Positions 51,278-59,354 of a stretch of 60,743 bases of DNA are shown here, in pieces. How positions within the stretch are numbered: position 1 is the first letter of the stretch; each line of letters begins with the position of its first letter. This DNA comes from JAQUOA01 sp037443785 (lineage in GTDB: Bacteria > Bacteroidota > Ignavibacteria > UBA10030 > UBA8401). The position numbers and the translations under genes are program-made. Under the pieces are notes generated by a model. It saw only the letters and a list, made by a program, of their open reading frames with translations. It searched no databases and was not told the origin of the DNA. The DNA is taken from the NCBI GenBank assembly GCA_037443785.1, contig JBBINR010000020.1, positions 1 through 60,743 of the forward strand. The letters run 5' to 3'.

Positions 51278-52149
51278 TAGCTATTTGCTTTGGGAGGAAT
51301 CCATCCTGGTCGATTCCAACGTTTTAATTCGATGTGGATACTGCCGAGAATTACTTTCATTTTGGCAACGATTGGTATTGACGCATTATCATTGCTGAAA
51401 AATCCTTTGAAGTATCCCGTCAATCCAAAGATACCGGTGAAATCTGCCGTGCCATCGAATTCAATCGTTTCAATGGGATATTTTACCGCATCGATTTCCT
51501 GTGAACCTAATTTATTCATAAAATTGAATTGCGTAAAAAAAGATTTTTCATTGACAAAAATCGGCGTTGATTCTTTTTTTACTTGTCGGCAATGAGCTCT
51601 TGCATAGTAGAACAATGAAAGACCATCTTGCTGCAGTCCAGAAATATTTTCTTCTCCTCGTTTCGTGACAGTCTTTTGTGGTTGAACTCCCATTTCGTAC
51701 GTAACTTTATTGTTTGTGTAATCGAAATTGTATTGGGTGTATGGAACTTCTTTTGGATTAGTTGTTTTGCGAATGTCAAAAAACATCGAATATGGTTCTG
51801 AAGTCATTTCGCTGTAAAATACCTGGTGCAGGTCGACAAAAGGAACGCCGCTATATGAATCGACGAATGCTTTGACGATATAAATTGTTTTCCCAAATTT
51901 TGTGACGGTATCAAGAACAGTAAATTTTACGCTTCCTAAGTCAAAGATTGAATAGCTGACGTTATATTCTAATTCTTCTCCAAGAACAAAGACGCCGGGG
52001 TCATCTTGTATTTGGAATACCGACGGTTCATTGGTCTTTGCATTTGCTTCTGCTGCTACCGAATGAAAAAATGATGGAAAGACAAGAATACAAATACTTG
52101 CCAGCAACATGCTTGTTGCGGCAAGTTTTGTGAAGGCATGTATTTTCAA
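51277..52149 (-). CDS. Exported DUF3108 protein
   Basis: A 290-residue protein with a signal peptide (MKIHAFTKLAATSMLLASICILVFPSFFHS, cleavage after AAEA-like). The mature domain carries the DUF3108 pattern: EELEYNVSYSIFDLGSVKFTVLDT, IVKAFVDSYSGVPFVDLHQVFYSEM, PYTQYNFDYTNNKVTYEM, DGLSLFYYARAH. DUF3108 proteins are periplasmic or surface beta-rich proteins, some of which bind or process lipids or polysaccharides; the role is unknown. It begins 6 bases after the S41 protease gene and shares its transcript, which suggests envelope maintenance. Confidence 0.85.
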   Translation of the reverse strand: MKIHAFTKLAATSMLLASICILVFPSFFHSVAAEANAKTNEPSVFQIQDDPGVFVLGEELEYNVSYSIFDLGSVKFTVLDTVTKFGKTIYIVKAFVDSYSGVPFVDLHQVFYSEMTSEPYSMFFDIRKTTNPKEVPYTQYNFDYTNNKVTYEMGVQPQKTVTKRGEENISGLQQDGLSLFYYARAHCRQVKKESTPIFVNEKSFFTQFNFMNKLGSQEIDAVKYPIETIEFDGTADFTGIFGLTGYFKGFFSNDNASIPIVAKMKVILGSIHIELKRWNRPGWIPPKANS

Positions 52150-52155
52150 GGTTAT

Positions 52156-53793
52156 TTATTTCGCTTTCTCTGTGTTTAATTGTGCAATTTTTTCCGCTTC
52201 GGGGAAAAGCGACATTGCTTTCTTTAGTTGTGTATCAATTCCAAGGAGAACGGGGTACCAACCGTCATTTCCCCAGAAATTTCGTGCCACATATGCTTTT
52301 AGCCGTGCCTGAATGTAATCTTTATCCTTGTTGAAATCGTCTTGAACAAACTCAACATTTTTTGTTTTTGTAAAAGCGATGAATTCATCAAGGATCTTAT
52401 CTTCGATGACAAACTTTTTATTGAATTCACTAAAATCATTTTTATACTTTGCTTTTATTCCTTCACCGTAAACCGTAATAAACTGTGCCGCAAATTCATA
52501 AAATAAATTTCGACGGCTGAGTGCTATGCTGTATTTGGTCAAGGTTCCCGGTTTCACAATAAAGTCAGGAGTAATGCCGCCGCCGCCAAGAATCACTCTC
52601 CCTTTCGATGTCTTGAATTTAGGATGAGTCGAATCAGCTTCGCTTTCTTTATGTTCGATATTTTCCCCTTCAGTTTCTTCGCGAGTAAAGGCTTCCGTTT
52701 GATATTTGTCTTTGCCTTCATTATACGGGCGTTGAATCAATCGACCGCTTGGCGTGTAATATCGTGCGATCGTTAAACGAATTGCCGATCCATCGGAAAG
52801 CGGAAATTGACGCTGCACTAAACCTTTTCCGAAACTTGTTTCGCCGACGATCAAACCCCGATCCCAATCTTGAATTGCACCGGACACAATTTCACTCGCC
52901 GATGCTGAACCGTTAGAGAGCAAAATAATTAACGGAAGGTTTTCGTACTCACTGTTCGAAGAGGCAAAATATTCTTCATCAAATTCGGAGCGACGCCCTT
53001 TTGTATACACAACTTTGCGGGGGTTTCCGTCCTTTGATGCATCCAAAAAAAGATCAGACATTTTCACTGCCTGGTCGAGATAACCGCCCGGATTTGCTCG
53101 TAAATCCAAAATCAAACGCTTCATTCCCTGCGCCTTTAATTTTTGCAATGCCGCAACCATTTCTTTATTGGTTGTTTCGGCAAACCGCGTCACATTAATA
53201 TAGCCGACATTGTTATCAAGCATTGTCGAAACGTCAACACTATAGAGCGGAATAACATCGCGGATAATTTCAAATTCAAGAAGATCTTTCACACCTTGAC
53301 GAAAAATACTGACGGAAACTTTTGTTCCCTTCGGCCCCTTCAATGACTTCATCACTTGATCATTGTTGAACCCGATAGATTTCTTGCCATCAATCTTGAC
53401 GATCTTATCGTTTGACATAATGCCAAGAATTGCACTGGGTCCGCCGCCAATCGGCTGAACAACCGTAATGGTATCATTAACAACTGAAAACTCTACACCG
53501 ATTCCTTCAAACTTTCCCTGAAAATCTTCAGTAACTCTTTGCATTTGCGAAGGTTTGATATACACGGAATGCGGATCCAAATCGTTCAAGAGTCCGTTAA
53601 TAGCATCTTCTGTTAATTTACCGGAATCAACATCTTCCACATAATATTTTTCCGTCAAACTTAACACATCTTTGAACTTTGACAATTGTTCATAAATGTT
53701 ATCGCCTGAAATCAGATGATTCACCTGGGTTCCACCAATAAATGCAATCACAAACACAACAATAATCAGTGGAATGGAAAAACGTTTTTTCAT
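52156..53793 (-). CDS. C-terminal processing protease (S41, CtpA/Prc-like)
   Basis: A periplasmic serine protease of 545 residues that removes or degrades C-terminal tails of envelope proteins. It has an N-terminal membrane anchor (MKKRFSIPLIIVVFVIAFIGG), a PDZ domain (about 95-170; FEGIGVEFSVVNDTITVVQPIGGGPS) and the S41 catalytic domain. The nucleophile Ser is in LSNGSASASEIVSGAIQDW, and the general-base Lys is in GETSFGKGLVQ. A helical C-terminal extension follows (about 430-545). The ATG at 53793 has AGGAG 7 bases upstream. It is cotranscribed with the DUF3108 gene. Confidence 0.94.
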   Translation of the reverse strand: MKKRFSIPLIIVVFVIAFIGGTQVNHLISGDNIYEQLSKFKDVLSLTEKYYVEDVDSGKLTEDAINGLLNDLDPHSVYIKPSQMQRVTEDFQGKFEGIGVEFSVVNDTITVVQPIGGGPSAILGIMSNDKIVKIDGKKSIGFNNDQVMKSLKGPKGTKVSVSIFRQGVKDLLEFEIIRDVIPLYSVDVSTMLDNNVGYINVTRFAETTNKEMVAALQKLKAQGMKRLILDLRANPGGYLDQAVKMSDLFLDASKDGNPRKVVYTKGRRSEFDEEYFASSNSEYENLPLIILLSNGSASASEIVSGAIQDWDRGLIVGETSFGKGLVQRQFPLSDGSAIRLTIARYYTPSGRLIQRPYNEGKDKYQTEAFTREETEGENIEHKESEADSTHPKFKTSKGRVILGGGGITPDFIVKPGTLTKYSIALSRRNLFYEFAAQFITVYGEGIKAKYKNDFSEFNKKFVIEDKILDEFIAFTKTKNVEFVQDDFNKDKDYIQARLKAYVARNFWGNDGWYPVLLGIDTQLKKAMSLFPEAEKIAQLNTEKAK

Positions 53794-53908
53794 AAGGACG
53801 CTCCTAATATCTTCTCTCATAGTACAGTATTATTAAATTGACGAATGCCGGTAAGATTTATTGTAAGAAACGAGAAAATAGCTAGAAAATCAAGGGAAGG
53901 AATTACAC

Positions 53909-56443
53909 TCAGAAATCAACTGAAAAACCAACTCTCACCCTGCGATGGTCGTAATATGCGCTCGGGTCTGAAAGTTCTCCGCCGATCTTTCCATTTGAAT
54001 CAATCCATTTAACATTTTGAGAATTGAAAAGATTCCGAACATCGGCATACACAATAATTTTTTTTGCCGGAAGATTAGAGAAAAAAAATTCTTTTGAAAA
54101 TTTTAGATTAACAAAAAATGTCTGTTTCATCCTGGCATTGTTAGGGACAAAATCCTTTGTCGAATCAATGGGAGTAAATCCGTCTTTGGTTGGGAAAAAG
54201 GTATATGGTTTTGGGGAATTGTACCACACAATTCCATTAAAGATAATGCCAAACCACAGCTTGCTTTCAATATCAAGTTTCACTGCATGACGTTGATCCC
54301 AGCTAAGCGGAAACGTCGAGATTTGAGTAGGAAATCCCCATTGGGCTCTATTGATTGTTTGATCGACAAGCTCGCTCGTTCCTTCTGCAATCATATAGGT
54401 ATACGAAATACTCCCGGAAAATTGTTCATCTCGATCTCGTGATAATACTATTTCCAATCCAGACGCATCGGCCTCCGCGTTGTTGACATATTGTGCAAAG
54501 CCAAAATCACCGGCAAATTTACTGTCAAATGGAACAAGCGTTTTCGAATCGATTTGATTTTTTATATTTTTTTGAAAATAGGTAATTGATCCAACATAAA
54601 ATTCACCTATCGATTGCTTATAGCCTAATTCCCAAGCAGTCGTCACCTCAGGGTTAAGATCCGGATTCCCTGTTAAGATATTTTTCGCTCCACTCTGAAT
54701 CAGCGTCGGATCGATGCCTGAATAGAGATAATCAAAAAGAGGAAATTGGAAATATTTACCAAAGTTTACAAAAACCATGCTGGACGGTCCGGTGGGAGCT
54801 GCAAATGCAATTCGAGGACTAAATTGATGTTTTATCGTCGCAGATTTATATCCCTTGATCTGTTGTTGAAATTCATTTGTTGATGTAGGAATGAATTCCA
54901 CAATCGGCCGCTTTGCTTGCGGGTCTAAAAAATCCCAGCGCAACCCCACATTTAAAACAGTTCCATCAAGTGCAAATCGAATTTTATCTTCAATAAAAAT
55001 ACTTCCGGACCGGGGTGAATATTTATATCTATTGCTGTAATTAAGCAGAGGAGCATTTTCAATAGTTTTACCAAAATATGTTTTTTGAGGCTCGTATTTT
55101 ATGAGATCAGAATAAATATCATACAGATTCAACTCAAAGCCGGATTTAATCATTTGAGCATCGTCTATTTGAGACGAATAATCCCCTTTGAACGAATGAA
55201 GTAATTGTTCTGAATTAGCCCACCAATTCCGCATCCCGTCGACAATATATCTGAGATAATAATCAAATTGATACGGAGCAATGTGCATCTCGTTTTTATC
55301 ACCTCTCCCAATTTTGCTTGTAAGATAATATCTTGTCACGTTCAGTGTATACGCTGATCGGTCAGATAGAATGTGGGTCAATATGAGAGAACCTCTTAAC
55401 GAAGTTTTTGATCGCTCCGGTAATCCATTAAGGTTATATCGCCAGCTGAATTCATAATCTTTCCAGTTGCGAAATGAATAAATCCCTTGGGCGGTCAAAC
55501 GGATGGAAGATGTTGCAACATATTCAATCTTTGAAAAGCCATTGATCTCCCGATTGTTTGGTGACGAAAAAAACTTATTCATATCCTGCCACCATCTCGT
55601 GTTGTGAAAAATCATTGTGGTCGAATTCAAAAAGAATAATTTATCTGTAACAATTGGACCGCTGAGACTTAATTCCCCTTCATTATACTGGTCAACTTGT
55701 TTATTGATTGTCGAAGGTAGCCAATTGTCTTTTTCAAATCGCAGCGAAAACCTGTAATTATTGTCTCCTCCTTTTGTAATGACATTGACAATTCCAGACA
55801 TCGCATTTCCATACTCCGCATCAAATCCGCCAGTATAGATCGTCATTCCACTGATGGAACTTTTCGGAATTTCCATTCCAACTCCTCCACCCATGTAATC
55901 TTGAACAGGAAGACCATCAACTAAATACATTACTTCATTGGTTTTGCCCCCTCGCACATTCCCTTCAAGGGTGACGCCGGGCTGCAAAGAAATCACTTCT
56001 TGGAACGAAGTGACAGGAAGTTTTTCCAGTTTTATTTCGCCGATCGAAAATGAGGTTGAAGGTTGGTCCTTTTGAATTAAAGGTTTTTGTGAAAATATCT
56101 CAATCGCCCCGAGCTCTACCGACGATTGATCCATGGTAACATCAAGACGGGAATGCAGATCGGCATAGATACTGACATTTTTCATGATCACTGTTTTATA
56201 TCCAATGAGGCTAAATTTTACATCATAAATGCCAGACCGAATGTTGTAGATTTGATAATACCCATCAGCGTTTGTAATTGATCCAAAATTTGTCCCCACA
56301 ATCTGAATAGTCACGGAAACTAAATTCTCTTTGGTACTTTTATCTTTGACTTTGCCTTCAAGAATTCCACTCGTACCGCCGTACACCATTCCACCGTGCA
56401 ATAAAAGCAAAAAAAATAATATTTTATTCTTTGAGCGCTTCAT
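53909..56443 (-). CDS. TonB-dependent receptor with carboxypeptidase-like regulatory domain
   Basis: An outer-membrane receptor of 844 residues. It has a signal peptide (MKRSKNKILFFLLLLHGGMVYGG), a CarboxypepD_reg domain (about 25-105; GILEGKVKDKSTKENLVSVTIQIVGTNFGSITNADGYY), a plug domain (EIKLEKLPVTSFQEVISLQPGVTLEGNVRGGKTNEVMYLVDGLPV; IYTGGFDAEYGNAMSGIVNVITKGG) and a beta-barrel ending VRVGFSVDF. It lies directly downstream of two paralogous lipoprotein genes, an arrangement reminiscent of a receptor with surface-exposed partner lipoproteins, although they are not SusD. The ATG at 56443 starts the signal peptide; the longer frame overlaps the upstream gene. The ligand is unknown. Confidence 0.9.
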   Translation of the reverse strand: MKRSKNKILFFLLLLHGGMVYGGTSGILEGKVKDKSTKENLVSVTIQIVGTNFGSITNADGYYQIYNIRSGIYDVKFSLIGYKTVIMKNVSIYADLHSRLDVTMDQSSVELGAIEIFSQKPLIQKDQPSTSFSIGEIKLEKLPVTSFQEVISLQPGVTLEGNVRGGKTNEVMYLVDGLPVQDYMGGGVGMEIPKSSISGMTIYTGGFDAEYGNAMSGIVNVITKGGDNNYRFSLRFEKDNWLPSTINKQVDQYNEGELSLSGPIVTDKLFFLNSTTMIFHNTRWWQDMNKFFSSPNNREINGFSKIEYVATSSIRLTAQGIYSFRNWKDYEFSWRYNLNGLPERSKTSLRGSLILTHILSDRSAYTLNVTRYYLTSKIGRGDKNEMHIAPYQFDYYLRYIVDGMRNWWANSEQLLHSFKGDYSSQIDDAQMIKSGFELNLYDIYSDLIKYEPQKTYFGKTIENAPLLNYSNRYKYSPRSGSIFIEDKIRFALDGTVLNVGLRWDFLDPQAKRPIVEFIPTSTNEFQQQIKGYKSATIKHQFSPRIAFAAPTGPSSMVFVNFGKYFQFPLFDYLYSGIDPTLIQSGAKNILTGNPDLNPEVTTAWELGYKQSIGEFYVGSITYFQKNIKNQIDSKTLVPFDSKFAGDFGFAQYVNNAEADASGLEIVLSRDRDEQFSGSISYTYMIAEGTSELVDQTINRAQWGFPTQISTFPLSWDQRHAVKLDIESKLWFGIIFNGIVWYNSPKPYTFFPTKDGFTPIDSTKDFVPNNARMKQTFFVNLKFSKEFFFSNLPAKKIIVYADVRNLFNSQNVKWIDSNGKIGGELSDPSAYYDHRRVRVGFSVDF

Positions 56444-56454
56444 CGAAAACATCT

Positions 56455-57114
56455 CTATTGACATGGATGCCAAATAAAATCTGCGCATCGAGGGTCTCCT
56501 TCGGCGGTAAAAAAGCAATACGTATAATCAAACGGGCGAATGACAATATTTCCTCTGGACTTCATGAGATGAACACTTCCGGAAGTTCTAATAGTTTGTT
56601 GGGGAGTTATTTTACATCCGTTGGGTCCGCCACGGGGATAGGCCGGAAAATAATCCAATAAATTTATATTATTATCTGTAACGAAATTCCAATTATATTC
56701 AATAACCAAAGAATCCTCGGGATCAAAAGTAAAAATTCCTGTCGAAGCGTTATATCCTTTGATGTATGTGATAAATGCTTTATTCAATTGAATTGTTTTT
56801 GAAGTGTGGAGTGTTTCTCCGCTTGCACTCGTTGGCGTTAACCACGTTACGGTAACATTACCGCTTAAATCCAATGTATCTTCAATTGTCTCATCATAAA
56901 CATTTTTGATTGTGAAGACGAACTTAATTTGATTACGTGGCGAAGGACCGGGGTAATAATCATATCCTGCACGTCGGTCAATGGAAAATGATATCGGCTG
57001 TTGATCATTTGGCGGAAGCGATTCATCACATCCGCTACTTGTGACAGCAACGGCAATGATAAATACTATCACTGTTAAAATCTGATTAGAATGATCTCGA
57101 TAATTGATGTTCAT
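56455..57114 (-). CDS. Cysteine-bearing lipoprotein, tandem copy 2
   Basis: A 219-residue predicted lipoprotein (MNINYRDHSNQILTVIVFIIAVAVTSSGC). It is clearly paralogous to the gene just upstream: GYDYYPGPSPRNQIKFVFTIKNVYDETIEDTLDLSG and GYNASTGIFTFDPEDSLVIEYNWNF recur there almost unchanged. It ends CFFTAEGDPRCADFIWHPC, giving three cysteines at the C-terminus plus GPNGCK. I do not recognise the family. The start at 57114 is chosen because the lipoprotein signal begins there. It is followed by the TonB-dependent receptor gene, suggesting a joint envelope role. Confidence 0.72.
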   Translation of the reverse strand: MNINYRDHSNQILTVIVFIIAVAVTSSGCDESLPPNDQQPISFSIDRRAGYDYYPGPSPRNQIKFVFTIKNVYDETIEDTLDLSGNVTVTWLTPTSASGETLHTSKTIQLNKAFITYIKGYNASTGIFTFDPEDSLVIEYNWNFVTDNNINLLDYFPAYPRGGPNGCKITPQQTIRTSGSVHLMKSRGNIVIRPFDYTYCFFTAEGDPRCADFIWHPCQ

Positions 57115-57127
57115 ATTACGAAATCCA

Positions 57128-57778
57128 TTATTCGCATGGGTCTGAAACAAACTCACTGCAGGGAGGTTGTCCACTATCAGCAGCAAAAAAACAATGACTG
57201 TAATTAAATGATTTTACAATGATACCTGCTCTGTGTTTCATGAGTTGAAAACTCGCTGAGGCAGTTATGGTTACCTTGGAAGTAACTTTACAGCCTAGGA
57301 AGCCACCCTTCCAGTTTGCGGGAAAATACTCTAACAGATTCAAACTATCATCCGATAAAAAGTTCCAATTTGTTTCAATAATAATTGAATCCGATGGGTC
57401 AAATGTAAATATTCCCGTGGATCGATTGTACCCTCTGATGTATTTTATATCAGAAAATTTAATACCTATCGTTTTTGTTGTTTTGGGAAATTCTTCTCCC
57501 GGCGGATGAAACCAGTTAATGTTAAGTTTACCCGAAAAATCTAATGTGTCTTCAATCGTTTCATCGTAAATATTTTTTATAACAAAAGTGTATTTTATTT
57601 GATTGCGGTAGCTTTGAGGGGTTTTTCCGGAATAATAATCATACAGACTACGCGATTCAACTGTAAATAATTGCGGAGGAGATTCTCGCGGCGGCAATGC
57701 TTCATCACATCCTGCATGGAGCATGATAAATGCAAAAGCAAATAGTACCGGTGCGGTTATAAAACTCCTCTTATTCAT
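57128..57778 (-). CDS. Cysteine-bearing lipoprotein, tandem copy 1
   Basis: A 216-residue predicted lipoprotein (MNKRSFITAPVLFAFAFIMLHAGC). It is paralogous to copy 2: YDYYSGKTPQSYRNQIKYTFVIKNIYDETIEDTLDFSG, GYNRSTGIFTFDPSDSIIIETNWNF, FLGCK and a C-terminal CFFAADSGQPPCSEFVSDPC. The C-terminal cysteines are conserved in number and approximate spacing, suggesting disulfides. No known domain was recognised. It starts about 17 bases after the lysS stop, so it may be read from the lysS transcript. Confidence 0.72.
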   Translation of the reverse strand: MNKRSFITAPVLFAFAFIMLHAGCDEALPPRESPPQLFTVESRSLYDYYSGKTPQSYRNQIKYTFVIKNIYDETIEDTLDFSGKLNINWFHPPGEEFPKTTKTIGIKFSDIKYIRGYNRSTGIFTFDPSDSIIIETNWNFLSDDSLNLLEYFPANWKGGFLGCKVTSKVTITASASFQLMKHRAGIIVKSFNYSHCFFAADSGQPPCSEFVSDPCE

Positions 57779-57794
57779 ACCAATGGTCAAGGAT

Positions 57795-59309
57795 TCATTT
57801 TTCGGGCCGCATTTGAGGGAAGAAAATTACATCGCGGATATGATCTTGTTGGGTGAGAAGCATCACTAATCGATCAATGCCTATTCCGAGACCGGCTGTC
57901 GGGGGCATTCCGTATTCAAGTGCACGTAAGAAATCTTCATCCATAGTTTGAGCTTCGTCATCGCCACGTTCGCGCAGTTTTACCTGTTCTTCAAATCGTG
58001 CGCGTTGATCAAGAGGATCATTTAGTTCAGAAAAGGCATTACAGATTTCCTGTCCATTGACAAACCCTTCAAACCGTTCCACGAGTCCTTCTTCTCGGCG
58101 ATGTTTTTTGGCAAGCGGAGAAAGTTCAACCGGATAATCCATAATGAATGTTGGTTGAATAAGATGAGGTTGAACGGTAACGCTAAAAATTTCATCGATG
58201 ATTTTTCCCGTACCAATTTTCGGATCAAGATCAATGTGAAGTTCTTTGGCTATTGCTCGCAGCTCCGATTCATTCTTCCCCCGAAGTTGTTTCCCTGAAT
58301 ATTTTTCGATGGCGCCAAACATCGTCAACCGTTGCCATGGCGGTGTAAAATTAATTTCATTTTCTCCAAGTTTTACCGTTGCACTTCCGTTTAGCGACTG
58401 TGCGATAGAATGAACCATCTGCTCAACCAACTGCATCATCCAAGTATAATCCCTGTAGGCAACATACAATTCCATCATCGTAAATTCGGGATTGTGTGTA
58501 CGATCCATTCCTTCGTTACGAAAATCTTTCGCTATTTCATAGACGCCGTCAAATCCGCCGACGATAAGGCGCTTTAAATACAGTTCGTCAGCAATGCGAA
58601 GATACAATGGAATATCAAGGGCGTTATGATGTGTCATAAAAGGACGGGCACTTGCACCGCCGTACATTGACTGCAATGCCGGAGTTTCGACTTCAAGAAA
58701 ATTTTTCTCATCCAAGAATTTTCTCATCTGGCGAAGAATGGTCGATCGTTTTAAGAATGTTTCACGCACTTCCGGATTGACAACTAAATCAACATAGCGC
58801 TGGCGATATCGAAGTTCCTTATCTGAAAATGGATCGAAAGTAACTTTGTTTCCTTGTTCATCAACCCGTTCTTTAACAATTGGAAGCGGCCGCATCGATT
58901 TTGACAAAAGAATATATCGCTGGGCATGAATTGATGTTTCACCTGTTTTCGTTTTAAAAACATATCCTTCAACACCGATAATATCACCGATATCAAGAAG
59001 TTTAAAATGATCATAGGGTTCTCCAAGATCATCTTTCTTTAAATACACTTGGATTTTCCCAGTCATATCCAACACGTGACAGAATGATGCTTTCCCCATT
59101 CGTCGCATCGACATAATTCTCCCGGCAACGGAAACAATCCATTGCGGCATTCCATCGGTGAATTTTTCAAGAATTTCTTTCGCCGACGCATTCCGTTCGA
59201 ATTCGTACGGGTATGGATTTATGCCTGCAGAGCGAAGGTGATCTAATTCCTCGCGACGGCGTTTCATTAATTCATTCAGCTCTTCATGGTATTCGTTGTG
59301 TTGTTCCAT
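57795..59309 (-). CDS. lysS: Lysyl-tRNA synthetase (class II)
   Basis: The enzyme charges tRNA-Lys. Length 504. It has the N-terminal OB-fold anticodon-binding domain (SVAGRIMSMRRMGKASFCHVLDMTGKIQVYLKKDD) and class II motifs: motif 2 around FRNEGMDRTHNPEFTMMELYVAY and motif 3 GLGIGIDRLVMLLT near the C-terminus. FVNGQEICNAFSELNDP is the lysine-binding segment. It lies 45 bases downstream of the malQ stop. No odd feature was seen. Confidence 0.98.
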   Translation of the reverse strand: MEQHNEYHEELNELMKRRREELDHLRSAGINPYPYEFERNASAKEILEKFTDGMPQWIVSVAGRIMSMRRMGKASFCHVLDMTGKIQVYLKKDDLGEPYDHFKLLDIGDIIGVEGYVFKTKTGETSIHAQRYILLSKSMRPLPIVKERVDEQGNKVTFDPFSDKELRYRQRYVDLVVNPEVRETFLKRSTILRQMRKFLDEKNFLEVETPALQSMYGGASARPFMTHHNALDIPLYLRIADELYLKRLIVGGFDGVYEIAKDFRNEGMDRTHNPEFTMMELYVAYRDYTWMMQLVEQMVHSIAQSLNGSATVKLGENEINFTPPWQRLTMFGAIEKYSGKQLRGKNESELRAIAKELHIDLDPKIGTGKIIDEIFSVTVQPHLIQPTFIMDYPVELSPLAKKHRREEGLVERFEGFVNGQEICNAFSELNDPLDQRARFEEQVKLRERGDDEAQTMDEDFLRALEYGMPPTAGLGIGIDRLVMLLTQQDHIRDVIFFPQMRPEK

Positions 59310-59354
59310 TCTCGGTATTCTAAACTTCCCTAAATATTTTTACTGTTAATAAAT

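Noticed and set aside
53909..57778. SusC/SusD-type polysaccharide utilisation locus
   Set aside because: The lipoproteins are about 220 residues and show no SusD features, and no glycoside hydrolase lies beside them.
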